A stretch of 64,000 nucleotides of DNA from CAZUXE01 sp964624585 (GCA_964624585.1 CAZUXE010000001.1:69262-133261), one strand, 5' to 3'; counted from the first letter of the stretch, positions 10,601 to 18,747 are shown. A program made the numbers and translations. Notes: generated from the sequence alone by a model not told the origin.

Positions 10601-12318
10601 ACTTCATCATCTTTATCCCAGTAATCCCTGTACACAAGCAAATCAACCTTACCGGCAACAGGTTTATTGAGGATATCGTGGGTTTTTATCTCTATTTCCG
10701 CCTCTTCACCTAAATTTACCACGTAAGATAAAGGGGTCAGGTTAACTAAAACTTCAGAAGATGCAACAAGGCTTCTAGCTTCGCCCGATTCACTGCGCCT
10801 TGAGGCATCACGAACTTGAGCTTCAAATATGTAACTGAAGTTTTTATCATTCAGAGGTAGACGATAGGAAAAAACAAGTTTCCCGTTTTCATCGGTACTA
10901 GCTTCAAGTTCATCAACATATGAAGTCCCGTACCAATAGTAGCGATGATGCTGCCTGCGATAAACCTTTAGTTTAACGTCAGCTTTAGCCACAGGAGCGC
11001 CAAAGAAGTAATCGGCGGATACGGTAATTTTTGCAATATCGCCCTGAATATAGGCCTTTTTGGCAACCTTTACTTCCACTTTAAATTCAGGCTTTCGGTA
11101 CTCTTCTACCTTGAAATAAGTTGAATGACAACTACTATCAACATATGCTGTTAGGGTATACTTTCCCAGACGTGATGAAGTTGGTACTATTAATGAGTCA
11201 TTAAATGCCCCCCAATCATCACTTTTCAATGTCTGACGGTATATTTCCTTTCCTTCAGGATCGGTTATTACAACTTTGGCTTCATCAACCGATGGCTTGC
11301 GATATTGCCCCCGCTTAAATCGCCTTATAATTCCTTTGAAGTAAACGGTTTGGTCAGGTCTGTAAATAGGACGTTCAGTATGTAAGTAGACCTTTATTTC
11401 GGTCTGTTTTTTAGGGTCAGGTATAAAACCTTCATCATCTTCATAATAATCATCATAGTAATAATCTTCATTGTCGTAATAGTAATACTTATCAAGCAGG
11501 GCAAAATTGTCTCCATCCTGAAGCAATACCTTTATATGCGATGTATCAACAGCGGTATGAAAAAGCCCCTTGGCATTTGTTCTGCCTGAAGCAAGCGTCT
11601 TTGTACCTGCAAGAACCGTTACCTTTGCACCTTTTCGAGGTTTCCCGTCTGCAGAGTTGAGTGCAAAGATGTAGACTCCTTTAGGAGTCTGCTTAGTTAT
11701 TAGTGAAATATTTGAAACAACCACCGGTGTATACGCAACTTTGGTACCGTAATAAGCTTCCACCAAATATACCCCCGGCTCATCAATCCCCAAGTCTACT
11801 GTTTCATAGTGATAGCTGTTATTATAGCTGTAGTAATCGTCATTAGACTTCTTTTTCTTCACAAACTTAAAAGTCCATTCTTTAAGCAAGGGATAGCCTT
11901 TAAGTTTAGGCACACTTCCTTGAACTACGGCTTTGCGGATTTCTTTATCCGTTTTCTCCAAATTAGGTAAGCCTATGTAATCTCGTATACTTATCCTGCT
12001 TTCCTCGCTCAGCATTTCTCTAGCCAAATATCGAGAATTCCGCTTAGCGCGTTCACTTATTCCTTGTATCATATGGAAGAGATTAACCGCATCCTTATTT
12101 TGTCTAACTTTTGGTGAGTGCAAGTTCTTTTGTGATGCGAAAAATTTAGTTGGATTTTCAATTTTATATAACCTGAAATAAACCTTGTCAATACCATAGG
12201 CTTCCAGATTTATTTCAGTTTTCTCTTCAGGAGAATACAGATGAGATGCAGAAAGGTATATATCGGAATATGCAAATAACCCGCTGGTTAAAATGGATAA
12301 AAGCGCAAAAACTTTCAT
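7681..12318 (-). CDS. bacterial alpha-2-macroglobulin family protein
   Basis: A 1545-residue exported giant with signal peptide (residues 1-16). The MG2 domain is marked by HTERPIYRPDQTV near residue 315, the A2M domain by WPDNLTTWRATA, and the thioester region by YGCVEQT: Cys1056 and Gln1059 form the CxEQ thioester. A helical TED domain and C-terminal MG10 follow. Bacterial A2Ms trap foreign proteases in the periplasm by a bait-and-thioester mechanism. A tyrosine/aspartate-rich insert lies at about residues 275-295. The gene follows DUF1175 by 26 nt and has an AAGGAGG site. The transpeptidase next to it parallels the A2M-PBP1c pairing of enterobacteria. Confidence 0.95.
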   Translation of the reverse strand: MKVFALLSILTSGLFAYSDIYLSASHLYSPEEKTEINLEAYGIDKVYFRLYKIENPTKFFASQKNLHSPKVRQNKDAVNLFHMIQGISERAKRNSRYLAREMLSEESRISIRDYIGLPNLEKTDKEIRKAVVQGSVPKLKGYPLLKEWTFKFVKKKKSNDDYYSYNNSYHYETVDLGIDEPGVYLVEAYYGTKVAYTPVVVSNISLITKQTPKGVYIFALNSADGKPRKGAKVTVLAGTKTLASGRTNAKGLFHTAVDTSHIKVLLQDGDNFALLDKYYYYDNEDYYYDDYYEDDEGFIPDPKKQTEIKVYLHTERPIYRPDQTVYFKGIIRRFKRGQYRKPSVDEAKVVITDPEGKEIYRQTLKSDDWGAFNDSLIVPTSSRLGKYTLTAYVDSSCHSTYFKVEEYRKPEFKVEVKVAKKAYIQGDIAKITVSADYFFGAPVAKADVKLKVYRRQHHRYYWYGTSYVDELEASTDENGKLVFSYRLPLNDKNFSYIFEAQVRDASRRSESGEARSLVASSEVLVNLTPLSYVVNLGEEAEIEIKTHDILNKPVAGKVDLLVYRDYWDKDDEVVARRTVRISNNGVYIYKFKPKKGGYYYVKATSSDKNGRTNVDKRWFWVSERNGYYTWKVDRTQIVFDKESYKVGDWAEALIIYPFENASVISSIEADDLYDIRITEMKGNTARLKFKVRPEYFPNVYLSVSGIFEGDFFNHSEKMVVNDTSKLLKIELSSDKEKYEPGEKAKFKVFVKDWKNRPVKADISVGLVDEAIYSLASEFASPIKDYFYGERYNQVSTSSSIYFSFYGYEQDYAKLKAATKDSVVLAAYKGKDEPKIRTKFKDMAYWDAILRTNAKGEANFELIWPDNLTTWRATAKAITEDSKVGEVRYKSLVTKDLLIRIIPPRFVTERDSLIIPTVVHNYTHSTQDVKISFLVDGAKLFSKKTSYTATIASGGAFRVDWPVKCETSGKVKMTAKVIGVDASDAMQLTIPANPHGIMRNLLLSGFMPKPEQKITRSFSIPKEIQLSSIQAKLTLTPTISSALFSGLSYLAAYPYGCVEQTMSSFFPDLIVADLIADPKKGNPALAKELPKMIEKGLAKLYGYQHSDGGWGWWENDKTMNIMTAYVVHGLTYAQELGYDINPKVLKRGSSALASLLETRDTTINVTERAYMVYALSMAPGDNKAVVEKHLKILRKKKVDPYAKALMALSYHEIGDDASAKLILKRLKKDAITDEETVYWAGQVRNVEYWYDDPIETTATALRAFLAISPKDEVVSKVVFWLLRKRRGNRWKSTKDSGLALLALAEFLKTTGDTNPNMKLDFTLNGKSIANYNVSANTLSEFNRPLVINLRSIKPTANNILKVHKKGSGNLFFSLILSYYSKEEEIPSAGSALKITREYYRLVPKVENNKLVYDKLPLEGALKVGEPLFVKLYVDADDDYEYVMIKDPLPAGFEVAKNRDRYSIRNERYWWGYYDYEDWGYMYSGRELHDDHTAFFISYLWGHREFSYVLEPYLPGVYHTMPAEASLMYFSDKRAHSAENIITVVEK

Positions 12319-12344
12319 AATGAACCCTCCTTTAGGTTCAGAAA

Positions 12345-13061
12345 CTATATTAAAATCTTAAATCTGTAGAATCCGGCAAAGGCAGGATTAGTCTCAACCG
12401 GACGCCAAATTTCATTATCTAAAGCAAGTAAGGTTTCAAACTTAATTAAACGCATTTCCCCTTCCTTAACCTCTCCGTTTGCTTCATCAATACCCGGGCC
12501 TGTGTGATAAAGAAGGTAGGGTCTAGACCTAAGTTCTATATATATCATCACATGCGCTTCTTTGCCTTTGGGGGTAAAAAAAAGCAAATCGCCGGACTTT
12601 ATTTTCTCATCCAATTTTCTGCTTAAAAAAACTGTATGATGCTCCATTAAATGACGCACGTCTGCAAAGTTATTTAATTTTCCCCTTTTTCTGTCTCCTG
12701 TTTGATAAGAGCCATCAGCTACCCTAAAGATATCTGTACCTATATATGGTATCTCTGGATAATGAAAGGCTTCTATTTCCGGAATTGTGCGCTCTACTAG
12801 ATTACCAAAACTTTTCCGCCAGTTAGCGTTATGCGCCTTAAGCGCTTCCCTGTAAGAAAAAAGAACCAAATTAGTACAATCTGCAACTTCATCTGTTGGA
12901 TTTAGGTAGCGTGAAAGGGCAATTGTGGTAAACCAGCGACGAAAATTACGACGATCGGCATTTGTTTTCAACTCAGCAAGATCAGGAAAACCGTCTGAAT
13001 CTGTATCAAGCGGTTGATGTGGGTTCAGGGCTAAAAATAGCGCTATAAGTGCAGTGTGCAT
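12345..13061 (-). CDS. DUF1175 (YfaT-like) exported protein
   Basis: The 238-residue product starts with a signal-like segment, then a calcium-loop pattern (DTDSDGFPD, residues 19-27). A DC..L motif follows, with Cys62, and later a conserved His in EAHVMIY. The Cys/His arrangement recalls NlpC/P60-type papain folds, and the overall pattern fits DUF1175, represented by YfaT, which sits beside the alpha-2-macroglobulin YfaS in Escherichia coli. It is the first gene of the A2M operon, with a GGAGGT site. Enzyme activity is not established; a peptidase or amidase working with the A2M or wall enzymes is an inference. Confidence 0.72.
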   Translation of the reverse strand: MHTALIALFLALNPHQPLDTDSDGFPDLAELKTNADRRNFRRWFTTIALSRYLNPTDEVADCTNLVLFSYREALKAHNANWRKSFGNLVERTIPEIEAFHYPEIPYIGTDIFRVADGSYQTGDRKRGKLNNFADVRHLMEHHTVFLSRKLDEKIKSGDLLFFTPKGKEAHVMIYIELRSRPYLLYHTGPGIDEANGEVKEGEMRLIKFETLLALDNEIWRPVETNPAFAGFYRFKILI

Positions 13062-13209
13062 TAGTACTTACCTCCAAATATAGGTCGTTGCAGAACAAAT
13101 GCCAACCAACTTCCACCCTAGCTGACTCACTCCAGAATACCAAATACGATAAAAAGAGTCGTATTAATCTGGTGTTGCCCCAAATTATTTGGGCTAAGCA
13201 AAGTATTAC

Positions 13210-13238
13210 AGTATAGTTGTAAGAACAAAGCTTGTCAA
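13210..13238 (-). promoter_or_regulatory. promoter of the A2M envelope operon
   Basis: On the minus strand TTGACA (13233-13238) and TATACT (13210-13215) are separated by 17 nt. Transcription should begin near 13203, leaving a leader of about 140 nt before the DUF1175 start. The leader can form two short hairpins, CCCAAAT/ATTTGGG and AATACGA/TCGTATT (13140-13200). Confidence 0.75.
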
Positions 13239-13287
13239 GTATTAAATTGTGAGCTAGCTAAAGAGAGGTTCTTAAAACTTAAACAGC

Positions 13288-13315
13288 TTGACAAAAAAAT
13301 CTTTTCAGATATTCT
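13288..13315 (+). promoter_or_regulatory. promoter for the 13386 gene
   Basis: TTGACA (13288-13293), 16-nt spacer, TATTCT (13310-13315). The predicted start near 13322 leaves a 64-nt leader that contains the masked ribosome site described next. It is divergent from the A2M operon promoter; the two -35 boxes lie about 50 nt apart. Confidence 0.7.
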
Positions 13316-13346
13316 TTAAGTTATATGGGAGAACAGTATTAAACTG

Positions 13347-13374
13347 CCTCCTTAAAAAGCATGACTCAAGGAGG
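13347..13374 (+). promoter_or_regulatory. hairpin that can sequester the Shine-Dalgarno
   Basis: CCTCCTT (13347-13353) is perfectly complementary to AAGGAGG (13368-13374), the only ribosome site of the gene starting at 13386. The loop is 14 nt. The site lies 11 nt from the ATG, a long spacing. This would hide the site in the mRNA unless the hairpin is opened. Confidence 0.5.
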
Positions 13375-13385
13375 ATTGTCAGGTA

Positions 13386-15041
13386 ATGAGTATAATTATT
13401 TTAATGTTTCTAACTTTATCTGCGTCTGAAAGTAAGCATAATGTAGGCTCGTCATTTCAGGAATACAGTCTTATTAAACGTAGCGAAATATATCTTCACC
13501 GCCTAAAATTAGGTGGCAGACCGTGGTCAAAAAATCTTAACGTAGGTTTTCGTTTTGCACACCTGCCTAACGGAAACTCCTTTTTGTTTGAAAGGGATAA
13601 GAATAACTTTGGAAGGGCGTACTTTTTTAAGCCTAATGGTGAACTAAATAAAAGCATTTTGCTTAAAATACCTAGTAGGCTTAGCCCAAAAGGAAAACCC
13701 GACGATTTAGCTTCAATAACAAATACCCTTACCAATTCATATAATAATTTTCTAACTTATGATCTTTCTTTTGGAAAACTAAAATTATGGGATGCTAGAG
13801 GAAATCTGGTTCGCAATTTCTTTCTACCAAGTAACCCTGATTTTAATCCCGATAAACTCATATTAACAGGCAGTTTTGACTATAACACCTTGGCTTTTGG
13901 ATGTTTCTATCTTACATACGAAGAGGGCAAGTCCATTTGTGTACCCAAAGCCCTGGTTTTTGACCAAAACGACACATTAAAACCTCCGCTTGAGGTTATT
14001 TTATTAAAAGATACTACAAAACTACCTGAAGACCCCGGTCCTTATTATATTGTACAAGTAAACGTTATTTCAGAAGATTTAACAGCCTGTTATGTTACCG
14101 ATTACCCAGAGCTTTACTTAATACGCAAGGATGGCACTGTTCTTCGGGAAAATACAGTTCCCCCCCATTTTCGTTCAATTGAAGACGCCGCCCCACCACC
14201 TGTACGAAAAGATACAGAATGCGGATGTAAGAATATTAATGATGATGATGGATACTTTTTAGAAGCAATGGAGGAATGGGTTAGTACATGGACACATTCC
14301 ATTGTAGCCCCCTACAAGTACTTAAATAATACCCTGATAGTCCCAAGAGAGCGTGATTCAACATCTTATCTTGATATGTATTCATACTCTAAAGACAGCG
14401 TTTCTTACCTAGGGTACGCTTCTATTGATAATAAAAAGTTCCTGTTTGCCGATACTTCCGGCGTATTCATGCTTGAAAGAAAAGACGATACTTGTGTAGT
14501 TGTAGGTAAATACAGCATAATAACACCGGACTACAGGGAAAGTCGCCCCGGTGGATGGAGCAATGCTAATTTGAACTATGAACAATTGGCCGGTATCCAC
14601 AAGGTTCCTGCAAATAAGCAAGAAAAACCGCCTAAACCTCCTTTGGAAACAAATATAAGTACACTCAAACTGCTCTCTTCTGATAGTATTGAGTACTCTT
14701 TAATAGATTCTTTGAGCAATGGTAAAAATCATGTAATCTTGTTTGTAGCTCCTGAAAATTACTTCGCTAATAAAGGTTTTAAGGCGGCTCAAAAATACTG
14801 GTTAAACGATAGTACAAACTCTGATTTTACCGTAGTTTATATTTACCCCTATCCTGACGAATTTATGCCCCTTAGGCGTTTGATGCAATGTAATCATCCT
14901 ATTTTCACCGATATCAAGTCTAGTAATTTGAAACCATTTATGCGAAAAGAAGTAAGTTTTCTTATTGTCTCAAAGGATGGAACTGTTAGCTCAATTGCAG
15001 ATTACCCTGATTTTGAGCTAAAACCTGTAGAAGAGAAATAA
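13386..15041 (+). CDS. exported protein, probable beta-propeller plus thioredoxin-like fold
   Basis: The 551-residue product has a short signal-like N-terminus (IIILMFLTLSAS). The body shows repeated strand patterns with GxLxxxFxLP-type turns as in 6-bladed propellers (residues 40-400). The last ~110 residues (HVILFVAPE..., then VVYIYPYPDE and SFLIVSKDGTVSSI) follow the thioredoxin-fold order but lack a CxxC pair. There is a small CGC at about residue 280. I cannot name a family. It is a single gene followed by a strong terminator. Confidence 0.7.
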   Translation: MSIIILMFLTLSASESKHNVGSSFQEYSLIKRSEIYLHRLKLGGRPWSKNLNVGFRFAHLPNGNSFLFERDKNNFGRAYFFKPNGELNKSILLKIPSRLSPKGKPDDLASITNTLTNSYNNFLTYDLSFGKLKLWDARGNLVRNFFLPSNPDFNPDKLILTGSFDYNTLAFGCFYLTYEEGKSICVPKALVFDQNDTLKPPLEVILLKDTTKLPEDPGPYYIVQVNVISEDLTACYVTDYPELYLIRKDGTVLRENTVPPHFRSIEDAAPPPVRKDTECGCKNINDDDGYFLEAMEEWVSTWTHSIVAPYKYLNNTLIVPRERDSTSYLDMYSYSKDSVSYLGYASIDNKKFLFADTSGVFMLERKDDTCVVVGKYSIITPDYRESRPGGWSNANLNYEQLAGIHKVPANKQEKPPKPPLETNISTLKLLSSDSIEYSLIDSLSNGKNHVILFVAPENYFANKGFKAAQKYWLNDSTNSDFTVVYIYPYPDEFMPLRRLMQCNHPIFTDIKSSNLKPFMRKEVSFLIVSKDGTVSSIADYPDFELKPVEEK

Positions 15042-15081
15042 ATTACCATTCTCAGACTATGAGAATAAAGAGACAAATCAA

Positions 15082-15113
15082 CAAGCGCCGGTTAATTCCG
15101 GCGCTTGCTTTTC
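15082..15113 (+). terminator. rho-independent terminator
   Basis: A 10-bp perfect stem CAAGCGCCGG / CCGGCGCTTG with a 6-nt loop is followed by CTTTT. It lies 40 nt after the stop of the 13386 gene and before the thi4 promoter. Confidence 0.85.
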
Positions 15114-15187
15114 CCGCAACCCGAAGATAAACCACTTAGAAAAGCCATTCCGACTAAGCACTATCATAGTTTTGCAACTTTTCAATC

Positions 15188-15215
15188 TTGACATTGGACT
15201 AATCGTTGCTATACT
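15188..15215 (+). promoter_or_regulatory. promoter of thi4
   Basis: TTGACA (15188-15193), 16-nt spacer, TATACT (15210-15215). The predicted start is near 15222. I see no TPP-riboswitch core in the short leader. Confidence 0.7.
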
Positions 15216-15254
15216 TTTCTAAAATAGTCTTTATTGTATACTATGGAGGATATC

Positions 15255-16028
15255 TTGGCCTTAAAGGATATAGAAGTCTCAAGGGCAATTATTGAACGCT
15301 ACACAGAGAGGCTTTTAGACAATCTTGAAGTTGATGTAGCCGTGGTTGGAGCGGGACCGGCAGGCCTTACTGCAGCCTACACGCTAGCTGAAAAAGGATT
15401 CAAAACCTGTATCTTTGAACGCGCCCTTAAGCCCGGAGGCGGTATGCCGGGCGGAGGCATGATGTTTTCAGAAATTGTGGTTCAGCAAGAAGCTAAACCG
15501 ATTTTAGAAGATTTAGGTGTTAGGCTTCATGAACAGAATCCGGGCTACTTTGTTGCCGACGCTATTGAAGTGTTAGGTTGTCAGTTAGTAAGAGTAACCC
15601 ATGCCAATGTGAAATTGTTTAATTTGGTGTCAGTTGAGGACGTTCTTCTGTATGATGAACGAGTATCAGGATTGGTACTGAACTGGACTGCTGTTCAAAT
15701 GGGCGGACTTCATGTTGATCCACTAACTATGAAGGCAAAAGTCGTAATAGACGCAACTGGTCACGCTGCCGAAGTTGTCAACGGACTCTTAAGAAAGGCC
15801 AAGGTGAAAATTAATACGCCGTCAGGTAAATTTGAAGGGGAACGCCCAATGTGGGCAGACAAGGCGGAACAGCTGACTCTTGAAAATACGGCAGAAATTT
15901 ATCCAGGACTTTGGATTACCGGAATGGCGGCTAATGCATGTTTTGGTGCCCCTCGCATGGGACCTATATTCGGCGGAATGTTTATGTCCGGAAAAAAGGT
16001 TGCTGAGAAAATAGCTGAAACCTTGTAG
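15255..16028 (+). CDS. thi4: sulfide-dependent ADP-thiazole synthase (Thi4 family)
   Basis: Thi4 makes the thiazole half of thiamine from NAD and glycine. The Rossmann GxGxxG (GAGPAG, residues 32-37), the PGGGMPGGGMMF loop and the C-terminal WITGMAANACFGAPRMGPIFGGM signature are all present. His153 (GLHVDPL) stands where yeast has its suicidal sulfur-donor Cys; archaeal enzymes with His use free sulfide catalytically. I choose the TTG at 15255 because GGAGG lies 5 nt upstream and the protein then starts like archaeal Thi4. An ATG at 15243 is the alternative but has no ribosome site. About 257 residues. Confidence 0.93.
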   Translation: MALKDIEVSRAIIERYTERLLDNLEVDVAVVGAGPAGLTAAYTLAEKGFKTCIFERALKPGGGMPGGGMMFSEIVVQQEAKPILEDLGVRLHEQNPGYFVADAIEVLGCQLVRVTHANVKLFNLVSVEDVLLYDERVSGLVLNWTAVQMGGLHVDPLTMKAKVVIDATGHAAEVVNGLLRKAKVKINTPSGKFEGERPMWADKAEQLTLENTAEIYPGLWITGMAANACFGAPRMGPIFGGMFMSGKKVAEKIAETL

Positions 16029-16053
16029 AAACCGGATTCTTAAAGGAGCAAGC

Positions 16054-16434
16054 ATGAAACATAAAATCTGGTATGATGAGGAGCATGGCGTAGTTCGTGA
16101 GCAATTCTTTGGCGATATATGCAAAGATGAATTGGACGAATTCTTTAATGTTGCGCGACGCTTTCGCAATGGTAGCACTAAACTTAAGCTGTTATCTGAC
16201 TACACCAGGGCATCACGTAAAGTATACGATTGTGCAGAAACCAGGTTAAAGATGACTAATGAATTAGTTCGCTTAAACAATTGTCATGAAAAATTAGCTA
16301 TTTTAGTCAACGACGCCTATATAAGGCTTCTGGCCGGAGCCACCGCCTTGGGAACAAAAGACAGAGGTAGAAATGTTGAAATGAAAATGTTTCAAAACGA
16401 AGGCGATGCTTTGGCATGGTTGAAGGAAGATTGA
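16054..16434 (+). CDS. SpoIIAA/STAS-like small protein
   Basis: A 126-residue soluble protein with a good AAGGAG site. The pattern resembles SpoIIAA-like proteins (STAS/SEC14 fold): an early VVREQFFGDIC strand, a LLSDYTRA strand, a KLAILV strand and the closing FQNEGDALAWL. The regulatory role of such proteins is poorly known. It starts 26 nt after thi4 and may share its transcript, but no thiamine link is evident. Family call by pattern only. Confidence 0.55.
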   Translation: MKHKIWYDEEHGVVREQFFGDICKDELDEFFNVARRFRNGSTKLKLLSDYTRASRKVYDCAETRLKMTNELVRLNNCHEKLAILVNDAYIRLLAGATALGTKDRGRNVEMKMFQNEGDALAWLKED

Positions 16435-16436
16435 GT

Positions 16437-17210
16437 TTACAGGTATATCCTTAAGCCATCGGATGCGGCAATAACATCAATAGCTGTTTTATCTGATAAT
16501 CGCTTAGCTAAGGCATATGGATTAGCTTCAATCATTCGTGTACCGAAATGTGTCATAATAACTTTTTTAGGGTTCAAGTCGGGAATCAGTACCCCTAAAT
16601 CTTCAGCGCTTAAATGCCTTGCCGAAGCGGTTACATGCGTTTGACTTAAAACTGTATTGATAACCAAAATATCCAAATTAGAATAGCTTCCGCTGAGTTC
16701 CTTGAAATAGCCGGTATCTACCAAAAAACCAATTGTTTTTCCTTCTGCCTCAAATATCAATCCGTAGGTTTCTACAGGATGTTTGTGCTTTAGGGATGTC
16801 CGGAATTGCAATTTGTCCAATTGATAGGTTTTGTTCTCTTGCAGAGTTATTATATCCTGAGGAAAGTTCCTTAGATACTCCAGCAACACCGAATTTACTC
16901 CTTTTATGCAATCTGCAGGAGCATATACCACTCCTTGTTTCTTGATACCGCCTGCTGTCATTGCATCAATCAAGACGTTCAAATCGTTGGAATGGTCAAT
17001 GTGAGAATGGGTAAGCATCAGTGCATCCAAATTGCGAACATCAATACAAGGTTTGGAGGCAGCCATTTTCACTAAAGTTCCTGGCCCTGGATCAATAATA
17101 ATATTTTTCCCGCACATGTGGAGATAAATTCCCGCAGACGAACGCAGCTGACTGGCAATAACATAACGGGCGCCGCCGGTTCCCAAAAACTCAATAAATG
17201 ACTTTTTCAA
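16437..17210 (-). CDS. MBL-fold metallo-hydrolase (RNase Z-like)
   Basis: The 257-residue product has the metallo-beta-lactamase fold motif HSHIDH (68-73), preceded by an IIIDPGPGT strand, with further metal ligands in FLVDTGY and IMTHFG. The GTGGAR opening and lack of a RNA-binding exosite insert put it near the RNase Z/PhnP-like hydrolases. Substrate cannot be read from sequence. The start is TTG with GGAG 8 nt upstream. It converges with the SpoIIAA-like gene, leaving 2 nt between stops. Confidence 0.85.
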   Translation of the reverse strand: MKKSFIEFLGTGGARYVIASQLRSSAGIYLHMCGKNIIIDPGPGTLVKMAASKPCIDVRNLDALMLTHSHIDHSNDLNVLIDAMTAGGIKKQGVVYAPADCIKGVNSVLLEYLRNFPQDIITLQENKTYQLDKLQFRTSLKHKHPVETYGLIFEAEGKTIGFLVDTGYFKELSGSYSNLDILVINTVLSQTHVTASARHLSAEDLGVLIPDLNPKKVIMTHFGTRMIEANPYALAKRLSDKTAIDVIAASDGLRIYL

Positions 17211-17297
17211 AAAAATCTCCTATTCCGCGTCCTGCCAACTCAAGATTGACTGATTTAAGGAATATTCCTTCCGACGCTTAGGTCTCATCTGAAACTA

Positions 17298-17325
17298 ATC
17301 ATAGTTATCGAAGGATTTTTGTCAA
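17298..17325 (-). promoter_or_regulatory. promoter of the MBL-fold gene
   Basis: Minus strand TTGACA (17320-17325), 16-nt spacer, TATGAT (17298-17303). The ~80-nt leader contains a perfect AAGGAATATTCCTT palindrome (17260-17273). Confidence 0.65.
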
Positions 17326-17725
17326 TTCAACTCAGTGCAAACTTTTGTAAACGCCGCAAATATCTTCCATACCATGTCCTTAATCTTTTCGCCCTATGGC
17401 AAAAGAAGACACCTACCTGCATCACTTACACTTTCACAAAAATCGGTATTTCCTAAAATAATAGAATAGCGCCTAACGAAACACTAAGCTTTACGTATGA
17501 AAGCTTAGTAGAGATAACTGATTATTAATCCCCTCTCTGTGCTACAAACTTAAGCAGACAACTCTTATTTCGGCTAATCCCTTACTTGCAAAGTAATAAA
17601 AAGACTCTTTTGGCCATCTTGAAACCGAAATAATATCAAACAATGACGTGTGCAAAATTGAGGCTGAAGTCTCTGGAAACGATACCCTAGAGAGTCTGTA
17701 GGCTTTCGAGTTACCGTTAATGCCC
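17326..17725. other. 400-nt noncoding stretch with one perfect hairpin
   Basis: No credible reading frame. A perfect 10-bp hairpin ACTAAGCTTT / AAAGCTTAGT with a 7-nt loop lies at 17483-17509 and has no T-tract, so it is not an ordinary terminator. Nothing else recognisable. Confidence 0.4.
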
Positions 17726-17754
17726 TTGACAAACCGCCTTAAGCTGTCTAATAT
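17726..17754 (+). promoter_or_regulatory. promoter giving a leaderless kinase mRNA
   Basis: TTGACA (17726-17731), 17-nt spacer, TAATAT (17749-17754). The GTG start codon begins 7 nt after the last -10 base, exactly where transcription should start, and no ribosome site precedes it. Confidence 0.75.
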
Positions 17755-17760
17755 TTCCCC

Positions 17761-18729
17761 GTGGAGAATGATAATAAAACAACCTCGCTTGACGCGATGA
17801 GTGCCGACGAGCTTCGTGATTATACAGAAGACAAGTTAACGGATATTCTATCGGTTCTTTCAGACGTTGCCCTAGGTGACCTTACGGTTGAAGTTCCGGT
17901 AGGAAGTAACGACATCTTCGGTTCGGTGGCTATGGGCGTTAACGTAATGGTCAAGGGATTGCGCGAATTAAAAGAACAGGATGAACAAAAAACCCGGCTT
18001 CTGGAAAAGGTTAATCAGGAGCTTGAGGATTTTGTCTATATTGTCAGTCATGACCTCAAAGCGCCCTTACGGGCCATTACCGGTTTTGCTCAATTCCTCA
18101 AAGAAGATTACGTAGATAAACTTGATGCCGGCGCACAAGATTACATTACAAGAATCGTTAATGGTGCCGCACGGATGCAGCAATTGATTAACGATCTTCT
18201 GGAACTTTCCCGTATCAGCCGTTACAAAAATCCTTTTACCGAAGTGAACGCAACGGAATTAGTTAAACGCGCTGTTAGCTTCGTCCATCCCCCTGAAAAC
18301 GTTAAGGTTACCGTTCAGGAAGATATGCCGCTAATTTACTGCGACGAAGTGCGTTTGGAGCAGGTATTCGCAAACCTTCTAACTAACGCTATGCGATACA
18401 ACGATAAGGACGAGAAAAGAATAGATATATCGCTAAACCCTGCGTCTGATAATGGTTACTACGAATTCTTGGTAAAAGACAACGGTATTGGCATTGACGA
18501 AAAACACATGGATAGAATATTTAAGATATTCCAACGACTGCATAACAAAGATGAATACGGCGGCGGAACCGGTGTCGGATTAAATCTTGTACAAAAGATT
18601 GTTCAACAACACGGCGGCAAAATATGGGTTGAATCAAAACTTGGTGAAGGGTCAACCTTCCATTTCACAATACTTATACAGCCTTCGGAAAAAGCTGATC
18701 AATCGGAAGAAGGAATATGGGAAAACTGA
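17761..18729 (+). CDS. soluble sensor histidine kinase
   Basis: A 322-residue kinase without membrane segments. A HAMP-like segment (residues 25-70, GDLTVEVPVGSNDIFGSVAMGVNVM) is followed by HisKA with phospho-acceptor His97 in SHDLKAP. HATPase boxes come next: NLLTNAMRYN, DNGIGID and GGGTGVGL. A HAMP-like module without transmembrane helices suggests the input comes from a partner protein or that an N-terminal part was lost. No response regulator is adjacent. The start is GTG on a predicted leaderless mRNA. Confidence 0.92.
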   Translation: MENDNKTTSLDAMSADELRDYTEDKLTDILSVLSDVALGDLTVEVPVGSNDIFGSVAMGVNVMVKGLRELKEQDEQKTRLLEKVNQELEDFVYIVSHDLKAPLRAITGFAQFLKEDYVDKLDAGAQDYITRIVNGAARMQQLINDLLELSRISRYKNPFTEVNATELVKRAVSFVHPPENVKVTVQEDMPLIYCDEVRLEQVFANLLTNAMRYNDKDEKRIDISLNPASDNGYYEFLVKDNGIGIDEKHMDRIFKIFQRLHNKDEYGGGTGVGLNLVQKIVQQHGGKIWVESKLGEGSTFHFTILIQPSEKADQSEEGIWEN

Positions 18730-18747
18730 CGGACTGGAAGTTGTGTT

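Noticed and set aside
15114..15254. TPP riboswitch upstream of thi4
   Set aside because: The CTGAGA and ACC.GATC..GATAATGC cores are absent, and the predicted leader is only about 30 nt.
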